Origin: Gp6-AA40 sp035647075
GTDB taxonomy: Bacteria; Acidobacteriota; Vicinamibacteria; Vicinamibacterales; UBA2999
Direction of reading: 5' to 3'
Assembly (NCBI GenBank): GCA_035647075.1
Contig: DASROF010000017.1
Coordinates: forward strand, 18,698 to 82,697
DNA length: 64,000 nt
The notes beneath the pieces were generated by a model that did no database searches, was not told the DNA's origin, and saw only the letters and a program-made list of their open reading frames with translations. This document shows positions 47,230 to 55,954 of this stretch, piece after piece (position 1 is the stretch's first letter; each line of letters opens with the position of its first letter). Position numbers and translations under genes: made by a program.

Positions 47230-48573
47230 TCAGTTCTGCCGACGCAGGAAGGCAGGTACGTCGAACGGCGAGTCGAACTCGAGCGCCGGCTCGGCCGATC
47301 CGCCGCCAGCCGCGGTCAACGGCACGCTCAGCTCAATGGGTGCCCGCCTGTTCACCGTGATCGACGACGCAAAAGTCATCTGAGGAGATGCCATCTGCGA
47401 CGACACCATCTGGGTCGGCATTGTCTGAGGCGTCGCCATCTGAGGCGAGGTCATTTGAGTCGAGGACATTTGAGAAGACACGGCGTTCTGCGGCACCGCA
47501 GCCTCCATCGATTGCTCGGCCGCGCGAGCCGAAACGGCATTTGCCGCGATCCGGTACGGCGTCAGGTCCGTGGGAGTCTCCACCAGCGCTCGCGCGCCTT
47601 TGTCGAATCCGGTGGCGATCACCGTAATCTTGATCTTCCCGCCGAGATTGGGATCGACGACCGCGCCGAAAATGATGTTGGCGTCTTCGTGTGCCGCTTC
47701 CTGAATGACGCAGGACGCCTCGTTCACCTCCATCAGCGACATGTCCGGCCCGCCGGTGACGTTGATGATGACGCCGCGCGCGCCGGTGACGGATCCGTCT
47801 TCGAGCAACGGACTGGACACCGCCTTCTGTGCGGCGATCATGGCGCGGCCGTCCCCTTCCGCGACGCCGGTACCCATCATCGCGACGCCCATACCCGACA
47901 TGATCGTCTTGACGTCCGCGAAGTCGAGATTGATGAGTCCGGGCACGAGGATCAGGTCCGAGATTCCCTGAATCGCCTGCCGCAGCACATCGTCCGCCAT
48001 CGTGAACGCCTGGGTCAGTGACGTTTTACGGTCGATGATGGAGAGCAGCCGCTCGTTGGGAATAGTGATGACGGTGTCGACGCACTCGCGGAGCGCCTCG
48101 AGCCCGGCCTCGGCCTGCATCGCTCGCTTCTTGCCCTCGAAGCGGAACGGCTTCGTCACGACAGCGATCGTGAGCGCACCAAGCTCGCTGGCCAGGCTCG
48201 CGATGACTGGCGCTGCCCCGGTGCCGGTGCCGCCGCCAAGGCCGGTCGTCACGAAGATCATGTCCGCGCCCGAGAGCGCGTGGATGATGGCGTCGGTGTC
48301 CTCTAGAGCTGCCTGACGCCCGATGTTCGGATCGGCGCCGGCGCCCAGCCCTTTCGTCAGCTTGTTCCCGATCTGCACCTTGACGGCGGCCTTGTTGTAG
48401 TCAAGCGCCTGGACGTCGGTATTGGCGACGATGAATTCCACGCCGCCGAGGCCCACTTCCACCATCCGGTTCACGGCGTTGCTGCCGCCGCCCCCCACGC
48501 CGACCACCTTGATGGTGGCCGCCCCGCGGACGTCCGAATCGAGCGTCAGTCGCAGCTTTTCCGCCTCTTTCAT
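47230..48573 (-). CDS. ftsZ: Cell division protein FtsZ
   Basis: 447 residues from ATG 48573, with GGAGG at good spacing; a GTG/ATG in the frame upstream to 48609 is not needed. The tubulin signature GGGTGTG is at 113-119, the T7 loop NLDFADVKTI and the C-terminal peptide DVPAFLRRQN are present. FtsZ forms the Z ring that recruits the divisome. The variable linker (about 360-400) holds seven pentapeptide repeats of the type xxxQM, coded by a 15-bp DNA repeat at 47377-47481. The 3' end is followed by a strong nested hairpin. Confidence 0.97.
   Translation of the reverse strand: MKEAEKLRLTLDSDVRGAATIKVVGVGGGGSNAVNRMVEVGLGGVEFIVANTDVQALDYNKAAVKVQIGNKLTKGLGAGADPNIGRQAALEDTDAIIHALSGADMIFVTTGLGGGTGTGAAPVIASLASELGALTIAVVTKPFRFEGKKRAMQAEAGLEALRECVDTVITIPNERLLSIIDRKTSLTQAFTMADDVLRQAIQGISDLILVPGLINLDFADVKTIMSGMGVAMMGTGVAEGDGRAMIAAQKAVSSPLLEDGSVTGARGVIINVTGGPDMSLMEVNEASCVIQEAAHEDANIIFGAVVDPNLGGKIKITVIATGFDKGARALVETPTDLTPYRIAANAVSARAAEQSMEAAVPQNAVSSQMSSTQMTSPQMATPQTMPTQMVSSQMASPQMTFASSITVNRRAPIELSVPLTAAGGGSAEPALEFDSPFDVPAFLRRQN
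47377..47481. repeat. ftsZ: Seven 15-bp tandem repeats in the ftsZ linker
   Basis: Seven strictly in-phase 15-bp units cover 47377-47481; on the plus strand each starts CATCTG or CATTTG (one TGTCTG). They code on the minus strand for pentads such as VSSQM, SSTQM and TSPQM. Confidence 0.85.
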
Positions 48574-48602
48574 TTGAGCCTCCGTTTGATGACCCCGTAA
48601 AA

Positions 48603-48630
48603 CTTTCAACTAGCAACTGCCAACTCCCAA
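48603..48630. repeat. Four-unit 7-bp array between ftsA and ftsZ
   Basis: Minus-strand units TTGGGAG, TTGGCAG, TTGCTAG and TTGAAAG run in perfect phase over 48603-48630. TTGGCAG also occurs at 63433-63439. A 5-bp inverted repeat CCGAC/GTCGG follows at 48646-48660. Confidence 0.8.
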
Positions 48631-48661
48631 CAGAGCTGGTAGGAACCGACTCCAGGTCGGC

Positions 48662-49894
48662 TTAGAAGAATTCCTTGAAGATCCCGCGCAGCCGCCCGGC
48701 CACGCGGCTGAATGCTCCAGCGCCGGCGCGCGACGGCTCCGGCACGCGGTTGCGGTGCGCATACAACACGACACCGACCGCTGTCGCGAATACAGGACTG
48801 TTCACGTGATCGGCGAGGCCGCCGATGCCGACCGGACTGCCGCGCCGGATCGGCAGGTCGAAGATCTGCTCGGCGATTTCGGGCATGCCTTCGAGAATGG
48901 AACCGCCCCCGGTGAGCACGATTCCCGAGTTCAGTGATTTCTCGTAGCCGGCCCGCCGAATTTCATCCCATACGAGGTGGAACGTCTCCTCTGCTCGTGG
49001 CTGCAGAATCTCTGAGAGGATCCGCCGCGCCATTACCCGGGGCTTCCGTCCGCCGACGCTTGCAACCTCGATGGTCTCGTCTTCATCGACCATCGACGAG
49101 AGCGCGCAGCCGTTCTTGCGCTTCACCTTCTCCGCATCAGGGATCGGGGTTCGCAGACCGACCGCAATGTCGTTCGTGAAGTGATCGCCGCCGATGGCGA
49201 CGACACCGGTGTGCCACAGGCTGCCGCGCTCGAAGATTGCGAGATCGGCGGTCCCGCCGCCGATGTCCACCATCGCGACACCGAGCTCCTTCTCGTCGGA
49301 TGTCAGGACCGCTTCCGCCGCCGCCAGCTGCTCGATTACGGTGTCCGTCACGGCGACGCCGGCGCGATTCACGCACGCCACGATGTTCTGGGTCGACGCC
49401 ACCGCGCCGGTGATGACGTGCACGTTGACCTCGAGCCTTGCGCCTGTCATGCCGACGGGCGCGCCGATGCCATCCTGCTCGTCGACGACGAAGTCTTGCG
49501 GCAACACGTGGAGAATCTCCCGGCCGGTTGGAAGCGCCACCGCTTTTGCCGCATCAATCGCCCGCCGCACGTCGTCGCGCGTAATCTCACGGTTCTTGCC
49601 GGCGACGGCAATGACGCCGCGGCTGTTGAACCCCTTCGCGTGGGGTCCCGAGAGCGCGAGGTGCACCGAGTCCACCTCGATGCCGGCCATCAGCTCGGCT
49701 TCTTCGATCGCCTTCTTGATCGAATCCACCGCGCCTTCGAGGTTCACGACGACGCCGCGCTTGATCCCGCGCGACTCCGCGACGCCGATGCCGACGATGT
49801 CGAGGCCCCCATCGTCCAGCGTCTCACCGACAATACACACGACGGCGGAGGTGCCGACGTCGAGTCCAACCACATATCGCTCTCTACGTGCCAC
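48662..49894 (-). CDS. ftsA: Cell division protein FtsA
   Basis: 410 residues from GTG 49894, with GGGAGG five bases before. Actin-fold boxes: phosphate 1 YVVGLDVGTSAVVCIV near residue 10, connect and phosphate 2 VDIGGGTADLAIF near 206 and adenosine GIVLTGGGSILEG near 330. The FtsA-specific 1C insert lies between. A C-terminal amphipathic helix ends GRLRGIFKEFF, which anchors FtsZ filaments to the membrane. ftsQ is 12 bases upstream and ftsZ 88 bases downstream across the heptamer array. Confidence 0.96.
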   Translation of the reverse strand: MARRERYVVGLDVGTSAVVCIVGETLDDGGLDIVGIGVAESRGIKRGVVVNLEGAVDSIKKAIEEAELMAGIEVDSVHLALSGPHAKGFNSRGVIAVAGKNREITRDDVRRAIDAAKAVALPTGREILHVLPQDFVVDEQDGIGAPVGMTGARLEVNVHVITGAVASTQNIVACVNRAGVAVTDTVIEQLAAAEAVLTSDEKELGVAMVDIGGGTADLAIFERGSLWHTGVVAIGGDHFTNDIAVGLRTPIPDAEKVKRKNGCALSSMVDEDETIEVASVGGRKPRVMARRILSEILQPRAEETFHLVWDEIRRAGYEKSLNSGIVLTGGGSILEGMPEIAEQIFDLPIRRGSPVGIGGLADHVNSPVFATAVGVVLYAHRNRVPEPSRAGAGAFSRVAGRLRGIFKEFF

Positions 49895-49906
49895 TACGCC
49901 TCCCTG

Positions 49907-50728
49907 CTATTTCCCTGCCGTCCCCTGTGGCTTTACGAACACGTTGTCGCCAAACCGCAAGTCCACTGAGTCAATCTGCGGCACGTCCTCATGCAGGCGG
50001 GATGCGAGATCGACGTATGCCTGCACGCGGTCCGCAAAATGCTCATCGCCGGTGTGAAGAAGAGCGGGGTCGTCGTTCAAGATCACGACCGCATCGTTGA
50101 CGTTCGACACGTCGACCTGCGACACCCGCCTGGCGAGATCCGGATGTCGCTGGAAATCCGCAAGGATGCGGCCGGCCAACGCCGCGCGATGCTCGGCCGT
50201 CGATGGATCGCGGTTACTGGCGGACGGCGTCAGACCGTCGATAATCGGCAGGTCGAACTCGGCGTACTTCGGGCCGAATTCGTCGATGACCGCACCCTCC
50301 TGATCGATCAGGTACAGCGCGCCCTGAATCCGGCCGATGCCCAGTGGCTCGCGTTCCGAGATCGCCACCGCGACCGTGCCGGGAAAGACGCGACGGATAG
50401 TCGCTTCGGCAACCCACGGCGCGTCGAGCAGCTTCTGGCGCCAGCTCTCGAGGTCGGCGGTCACCATGCTCGTGCCACGCAACCCTTCGAGAATCGCCTG
50501 GGCTTCACCCGGAGCCATCCGGTTGGTGCCCGTAACGGTGATCGTGTTGATGGTGAGAGCGTCGGCACTGAGCGCCGCTCCGGCCGCACGGAAGATGCCG
50601 TACAGAACGAGGACGGAGGCGACGGCGACGATGGCAACAATTCTCCACGATGGAAGCCAGCCGCGCTTCTTGCCGGGATGGACATGAGAACGCCTGAAGC
50701 GTTTGTCCGCTGGAGCGGCAACCGGCAT
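49907..50728 (-). CDS. ftsQ: Cell division protein FtsQ/DivIB
   Basis: 273 residues from ATG 50728. A short cytoplasmic tail, one membrane helix (WRIVAIVAVASVLVLYGIFR near 30-50) and a periplasmic POTRA domain (INTITVTGTNRMAPGEAQAI) followed by the FtsQ beta domain (VAEATIRRVFPGTVAVAISE) are visible. FtsQ bridges FtsB/FtsL to the early divisome. The ATG overlaps the murC stop (TGATG). murB and ddl, which often lie between murC and ftsQ, are absent here. Confidence 0.9.
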   Translation of the reverse strand: MPVAAPADKRFRRSHVHPGKKRGWLPSWRIVAIVAVASVLVLYGIFRAAGAALSADALTINTITVTGTNRMAPGEAQAILEGLRGTSMVTADLESWRQKLLDAPWVAEATIRRVFPGTVAVAISEREPLGIGRIQGALYLIDQEGAVIDEFGPKYAEFDLPIIDGLTPSASNRDPSTAEHRAALAGRILADFQRHPDLARRVSQVDVSNVNDAVVILNDDPALLHTGDEHFADRVQAYVDLASRLHEDVPQIDSVDLRFGDNVFVKPQGTAGK

Positions 50729-52131
50729 CAGCGGCCAGCCTCCCGGCGGTTGAGCGCGTCCATCAGCTTTCGCGGAATCGTGCCGATGGACCCGGCGCCA
50801 AGCGTGATGATCGCGTCACCGGGACGGCAGATGTCGATCAGCCGGGCGACCACATCGTCGAGTAATCGGACGACATGGACCGGTCGTCCGGCTCCGCGTC
50901 TGACCGAGTCTGCCAGCGCTTCCAGCGTGACTCCAGGAATCGGCTCTTCACTCGCGGCATAGATGTCCGTGAGCACGATTTCGTCGGCCTCTTTCAGCGC
51001 CGGACCGAATTCGTCGAGCAGCTGCGCGGTACGGGAATAGCGATGCGGCTGAAACGCGACGATCAGCCGGCGGTTCAAGGCCGAGCGGGCGGCCGCGAGC
51101 ACGGCGGCGATCTCGGTCGGGTGATGGCCGTAGTCGTCGACAACCAGCACGCCTGCGGCCTCGCCATGACGCTCAAATCGACGCTCGGCTCCAGCGAAGT
51201 CCCGTAGTGCACTCGCAACCTGTGCGAATCCAAGGCCCAGTTGGTCACCGGCCGCAACCGCGGCGAGCGCGTTCTGCAGGTTGTGGCGTCCCGGCACCGA
51301 CAGTTCCAGGCGGCCGAGGAACGCGGAGCCAGACACGCTCTGCCGATGAACGGCGCAGCGCCCGCCGAACGTTCCCACTTCGACATCCCGGCCGACGATG
51401 GTGGCCTCCGGATTGTCCAGTCCGTAAGTGACCACGCGGCGCTTCATACGCGGCATCACAGCCATGAGATTCGAATCGTCCGCACACGCGACCACGCTGC
51501 CGTAGAACGGCACCTTGTTCGCGAAGTCCGCAAAGGCCTGCTGCAGCTCGTCGAGGCTGCGATAGCTCTCCATATGTTCACGATCGACATTCGTGACGAC
51601 GGCAATCGACGGCCACAGCATCAGAAACGACCGGTCGCTCTCATCGGCCTCGACCACCATGTATTCGCTGTCACCCAGCCTCGCGTTGCTCCCGAAAACG
51701 CTCAATCGCCCACCAATGACCGCGGTCGGATCGAGTCCGCCCCGCTCGAGCACCAGGGCAATCATCGATGTCGTCGTCGTCTTTCCGTGCGAGCCGGCCA
51801 CCGCAATCGCAAAATGCAGCCGCATCAGCTCGGCGAGCATCTCGGCACGCGGGATCACCGGAATTCCCCTGCGCTCCGCCTCGACGATCTCCGGGTTCGT
51901 CTTCCGAATCGCAGACGAAACAACCACGACGTCCGCGTCCCCGATATTCCCCGCCGCGTGCCCCTCGAACACCCGGACGTTGAACCGCTGCTGAAGGCGC
52001 GCCGTCACGTCCGATCCCTTCGCGTCGGAGCCGCTGATCTCGTACCCGAGGTTCGCCAGCAGCTCTGCGATCCCGCTCATCCCGATGCCTCCGACGCCGA
52101 CGAAGTGCACCCGGCGCGTGCGGCCAAGCAT
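50728..52131 (-). CDS. murC: UDP-N-acetylmuramate--L-alanine ligase
   Basis: 467 residues from ATG 52131. MurC adds L-Ala to UDP-MurNAc. N-terminal dinucleotide motif VHFVGVGGIGMSGIAELL, Walker AGSHGKTTTTSMIAL near residue 112, central DESDRSFL and C-terminal DDYGHHPTEIAAVL are all present. A longer frame towards 52224 overlaps murG's end with no homology. The gene overlaps ftsQ by TGATG and starts 16 bases after murG's stop. Confidence 0.95.
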   Translation of the reverse strand: MLGRTRRVHFVGVGGIGMSGIAELLANLGYEISGSDAKGSDVTARLQQRFNVRVFEGHAAGNIGDADVVVVSSAIRKTNPEIVEAERRGIPVIPRAEMLAELMRLHFAIAVAGSHGKTTTTSMIALVLERGGLDPTAVIGGRLSVFGSNARLGDSEYMVVEADESDRSFLMLWPSIAVVTNVDREHMESYRSLDELQQAFADFANKVPFYGSVVACADDSNLMAVMPRMKRRVVTYGLDNPEATIVGRDVEVGTFGGRCAVHRQSVSGSAFLGRLELSVPGRHNLQNALAAVAAGDQLGLGFAQVASALRDFAGAERRFERHGEAAGVLVVDDYGHHPTEIAAVLAAARSALNRRLIVAFQPHRYSRTAQLLDEFGPALKEADEIVLTDIYAASEEPIPGVTLEALADSVRRGAGRPVHVVRLLDDVVARLIDICRPGDAIITLGAGSIGTIPRKLMDALNRREAGR

Positions 52132-52147
52132 CAGGCCGCGCCGCGAA

Positions 52148-53236
52148 TCACCGGGCAAGCTCCAGCACCCTGTCCACGATGACTTTCGCGGCGTCCGGCC
52201 TCGCCATCTGACGGGCGCGGGCACTCATCTCGGCGCGTCCGCGCGCGTCGCTCGTCAGCGCTACGACCTCGGTGGCGAGACGCTCGCCGGTCAGTTCGCG
52301 CTGGTCGATCATCCGCGCCGCGCCTTTCGATACGAGTGCCTCGGCGTTCTTGCGCTGATGATCGTCGGTGGCGGTCGGCAGCGGAATGAGGATCGACGGC
52401 CGTCCCGACGCAGTCAGCTCCGCGAGCGTCGTCGCGCCGGCACGGCAGATGACGAAATCCGCGGCCTTCATTTCCCGGTCGATGGCAAACAGGTACGGTT
52501 CCACTCTGGCTTCAAGTCCTGCCCGCCGGTAGCCATCGCGGACCATTTCCACATCGCGCTCCCCTGTCTGATGCGTGATCGCCAACTGTGGTGCGACGGC
52601 TGCCAGCCGCGCCGCTGCCTCCACCATGGCCATGTTGATCGCGTGCGCGCCCTGAGAGCCGCCAAAGACTAGGATCCGAGCCGCACCTGGCGGCTGACTG
52701 TGTCCGTCATATGCCCCCCGTGTCTCGAAGAACTCCGGCCGAACCGGATTGCCCGCGATGAATGCCTTGCTGCCAAAGAACGGAACCGCCTGCTCGTAGG
52801 TGACCGCCGCCGCCCGCACGAGTCTCGCCAGCGCCCGGTTGGTGGCGCCAGGCATGGCGTTCTGCTCCATGAGCAGCGTGGGAATGCCACGCAACGCGGC
52901 GAGCATGACCACCGGACCGGAGCTGTAGCCGCCAACGCCGATCACGACCGACGGACGGGTCTCGCTGAGCACGCGCGCGGCGTCGATCGCCGCGAGCGGC
53001 AGCAAGGCAAGGCCGCGCGCCAGCGCGCCGATCGACTTGCCCTTCAACCCGGCGCTCCGAATCAACTCCAGCGGAAACCCTTCGCGCGGAATGACACGCG
53101 CCTCGATGCCTGCCGCCGTTCCCACAAACGTGACCTTCACGCCAGCGACCCGCGCGAGTAGTTCGCGCGCCACCGCGACGCCCGGGTACAGATGGCCACC
53201 CGTGCCGCCGCCGGCAATGAGAACCGACAGGCTCAC
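52148..53236 (-). CDS. murG: UDP-GlcNAc:lipid I N-acetylglucosaminyltransferase
   Basis: 362 residues from GTG 53236, overlapping the ftsW TGA as GTGA. MurG makes lipid II on the cytoplasmic membrane face. Motifs are GGGTGGHLYPGVAVARELL at the N-terminus, FVGTAAGIEARVIPREGFPL near 40, LLMEQNAMPGATNR near 123 and FVICRAGATTLAELTASGRPSILIPLP (shown in two parts: RAGATTLAE near 265 and PSILIPLP near 280). It is in the usual place between ftsW and murC. Confidence 0.95.
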   Translation of the reverse strand: MSLSVLIAGGGTGGHLYPGVAVARELLARVAGVKVTFVGTAAGIEARVIPREGFPLELIRSAGLKGKSIGALARGLALLPLAAIDAARVLSETRPSVVIGVGGYSSGPVVMLAALRGIPTLLMEQNAMPGATNRALARLVRAAAVTYEQAVPFFGSKAFIAGNPVRPEFFETRGAYDGHSQPPGAARILVFGGSQGAHAINMAMVEAAARLAAVAPQLAITHQTGERDVEMVRDGYRRAGLEARVEPYLFAIDREMKAADFVICRAGATTLAELTASGRPSILIPLPTATDDHQRKNAEALVSKGAARMIDQRELTGERLATEVVALTSDARGRAEMSARARQMARPDAAKVIVDRVLELAR

Positions 53237-54333
53237 GCATCCGCCGATTCGTGTTGTGAAATGTTCAGAAGCACTCCCACGCCAATCAAGCTGACCAGCA
53301 GCGACGATCCGCCGCTGCTGAGAAGCGGCAGCGGAATGCCCTTGGTGGGCAGCAGCCCGAGCACGACACTCATGTTGATGAACGCCTGTGCCGCGATCAT
53401 CGTGGTGATGCCGACGGCCGTCAGCGCGCCGAACTGATCTTCGGCCTTCGCCGCAATCCGTAATCCGCGCCAGGCAATGACACAGAAGCAGAGCAGGGTG
53501 ACGGTGGTGCCGATCAATCCAAGCTCTTCGCCGATGACCGCGTAGATGAAGTCCGTGTGCGGCTCTGGCAGGAAAAGCATCTTCTGCACGCTTTCGTGAA
53601 GACCGCGCCCAAATACGCCGCCCGTGCCGACGGCGATGAACGACTGAATGATCTGGAACCCGTCGTGACGCCGGTCGGCCCAGGGATCGAGAAAGGTGAA
53701 CAGACGAACCATTCGGTACCGCTCGATCATCAAGCCGGCGGCCAGCAACGGAATTCCCGCAAGCCCCGCGACGAGGATGTGGCGGTAACTCAGGCCCGCC
53801 GTAAATACCATTAACGCGATGACCATGAGCAGCGACAATGCCGTGCCGTAATCGGGTTCCAGAAAGACCAATCCTGCGAGGACCGCGCCGACAATCGCGA
53901 TGGGCGGCAGCGAGTACGAGACCTCATTGATGCGGTGCATGCGGCGTTCGAGCATCAATGCCGTAAACAGCACGCAGGCGAGCTTCGCGAACTCCGACGG
54001 CTGAAAGCCCATGCCGGCAATGGACAACCAGCGGTGCGCACCATTGACCGGGCGCGAGAACAGCGTCGCGACGAGCAGAACAGCCAGGCCACCAAGCGCC
54101 GTCCAGATCAGCGCTTCGTTCTTGTAGGAGCGGTAGTCGATGCGCATCGTCAGCGCCAGCATCGCGACGCCGAGGACAGCCCACAGTCCCTGTCGAACCA
54201 GGAAGAAGTAGGGGTCCTTGTAGCGCAGGAGCGCCCACGGTGCGGACGCGCTGTACACCATCACCACGCTCGCGAAGACCATCAGAATGGCCGCGATGAA
54301 CAGCACGCGATCCGACTTGAGCTTTCTGGCCAA
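53233..54333 (-). CDS. ftsW: Lipid II polymerase FtsW (SEDS)
   Basis: 366 residues from TTG 54333. About ten membrane helices, the RodA/FtsW/SpoVE signature (PTKGIPLPLLSSGGSSLL near residue 325) and the conserved catalytic region with LEPDYGTAL near 150 are visible. FtsW polymerises septal peptidoglycan with its partner FtsI. There is no GTG/ATG alternative; the upstream 243-base spacer to murD contains a large inverted repeat. murG overlaps the stop (GTGA). Confidence 0.94.
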   Translation of the reverse strand: MARKLKSDRVLFIAAILMVFASVVMVYSASAPWALLRYKDPYFFLVRQGLWAVLGVAMLALTMRIDYRSYKNEALIWTALGGLAVLLVATLFSRPVNGAHRWLSIAGMGFQPSEFAKLACVLFTALMLERRMHRINEVSYSLPPIAIVGAVLAGLVFLEPDYGTALSLLMVIALMVFTAGLSYRHILVAGLAGIPLLAAGLMIERYRMVRLFTFLDPWADRRHDGFQIIQSFIAVGTGGVFGRGLHESVQKMLFLPEPHTDFIYAVIGEELGLIGTTVTLLCFCVIAWRGLRIAAKAEDQFGALTAVGITTMIAAQAFINMSVVLGLLPTKGIPLPLLSSGGSSLLVSLIGVGVLLNISQHESADA

Positions 54334-54409
54334 TTGACGCTCTCACCTCTACAGGCCATTCTGTGAACGGCCGAGAAACCCTGTGTCCCTGATCGATTAA
54401 GATCGCGGA

Positions 54410-54519
54410 CCGCAGTCACCAGTAGGCCCGTGGAATGGGACACCCACCTCGCCGACACGGGGTAGTCGGCGTTCCCAGCGGCAAGCTCCCATTCGCGCCG
54501 GGCCGACTGATGACTGCGG
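54410..54519. repeat. 110-nt imperfect inverted repeat between murD and ftsW
   Basis: The outer arms CCGCAGTCA (54410-54418) and TGACTGCGG (54511-54519) are perfect. Further in, GGCCCG pairs CGGGCC, GAATGGGA pairs TCCCATTC and CGCCGAC (54450-54456) pairs GTCGGCG (54465-54471) round an 8-nt loop. It fills much of the only long gap inside the dcw cluster. Confidence 0.75.
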
Positions 54520-54576
54520 CCTCAACGACTCGCTCCTGTCCTTCGCTGCATTCGCTCGCTCGGGACCGGCCTTCCT

Positions 54577-55950
54577 CTAGCGCGTGCGGAGTTCCTCCTC
54601 AAGCGCACGCACCGCGTCTTTGAACACTCGACCTCGCTCCGCGTAGTCACGGAACCAGTCGAAACTCGCACATGCAGGCGCCAGCACGACGACGCCCGTA
54701 CCGTTGGCCAGCTCGTACGCCTGGCGAACGGCCTGCGGCATCGACCTGGCGTCGCGGACGGCCACGGCGTCGGCAAGCGCGGCATGAACCCGCGGTCCGG
54801 CCTCGCCAATTGCCACCACCGACCCGCCTCGGGCCTGCAGCGGCTCTCGCAGCTCCCGGAGATCGCCGCCCTTGAACTGGCCGCCGACGATCGCGACAAC
54901 CGGCCCGTCGAAACTCTCGATCGACCGGCGCGCCGCTTCGACGTTCGTCGCCTTCGAGTCGTTGACGAAGCGGACGCCGCGGACCGTCGCGACCGGCTCC
55001 ATCACGTGCTCGAGGCCATGAAAGCCTTCGAGCGCCGCGCGCATGGCGCGCGGCCTGACTCCGGCAATCGAGGCAACGGCTGCAGCCGCAATCACGTTGT
55101 GCAGCATGTGGCGCCCGGTCAGCTCAACGGCCGAGACCGGCATCAGTCGCTCTTGTGCCGTGCCCGTCCGCTTCACGATCCAGTCGCCGTCGGCGACAAA
55201 TCCCTGGTCGATGGCGGCGCTCGGCGAGAAGAGCACGCGCTGCGCGCGCGTGTGCGAGGCCTTCTCCATCACCACGCGGTCGTCCGCGTTCACGACAGCC
55301 CAATCCGCCGGCGTCTGCCGGGCAAAGATCCTCGCCTTTGCGTCGGCATACGCCTCGATGCTCGGATGTCGATCGAGGTGATCCGCCGCGAAGTTCAACC
55401 ACAGTGAGATCCATGGCCGGAACGTCGTGGTCGTTTCGAGCTGAAAGCTGCTCACTTCGACAACATGCACCGTTTCTGTCGTTGATTCCTCGACCTGCGC
55501 GCTGAGCGGCACACCGATATTTCCGCCGACCAGCACCTTGCGCTCCTCGGCCTGCAGCATGCGGCCAATCACGGTCGTCGTCGTCGACTTCCCCTTGGTC
55601 CCCGTCACAGCGATAAGCAGTCCCTTCACCCAACGTGACGCCAGCTCCAGCTCGCCGATCATTTCGATCCCGCGTGCGCGCGCGCCGTCGAACGTCTGCT
55701 GTTCGAGCGGGACGCCAGGGCTCGCCACAATCAGGTCGGCGCCCTCGAGCGTCGACGCGCGATGTCCTCCCAGTTCCAGCTCGACGCCGAGCGCCCGCAG
55801 ACGATCGGCCTGCTCGAACGTGGGACGCGTGTCCGTCAACATCACCCGCGCGCCTCGCCGAACGAGGAGCTCTGCCGCGGCGATCCCGCTGCGCGCGGCA
55901 CCAACGACGACCACGCGCCGTCCGCTGACCGAGAAATCGCCCTTCGCCAC
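54577..55950 (-). CDS. murD: UDP-N-acetylmuramoylalanine--D-glutamate ligase
   Basis: 457 residues from GTG 55950. N-terminal Rossmann opening VVVVGAARSGIAAAELLV, ATP loop TGTKGKSTTTTVIGRM near residue 117, NFAADHLDRHPSIEAYADAK near 190 and C-terminal NDSKATNVEAA near 320 match MurD, which adds D-Glu to UDP-MurNAc-L-Ala. It is coded 5 bases after mraY, in the usual order. The stop is followed by the inverted-repeat spacer before ftsW. Confidence 0.95.
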   Translation of the reverse strand: MAKGDFSVSGRRVVVVGAARSGIAAAELLVRRGARVMLTDTRPTFEQADRLRALGVELELGGHRASTLEGADLIVASPGVPLEQQTFDGARARGIEMIGELELASRWVKGLLIAVTGTKGKSTTTTVIGRMLQAEERKVLVGGNIGVPLSAQVEESTTETVHVVEVSSFQLETTTTFRPWISLWLNFAADHLDRHPSIEAYADAKARIFARQTPADWAVVNADDRVVMEKASHTRAQRVLFSPSAAIDQGFVADGDWIVKRTGTAQERLMPVSAVELTGRHMLHNVIAAAAVASIAGVRPRAMRAALEGFHGLEHVMEPVATVRGVRFVNDSKATNVEAARRSIESFDGPVVAIVGGQFKGGDLRELREPLQARGGSVVAIGEAGPRVHAALADAVAVRDARSMPQAVRQAYELANGTGVVVLAPACASFDWFRDYAERGRVFKDAVRALEEELRTR

Positions 55951-55954
55951 CGCA

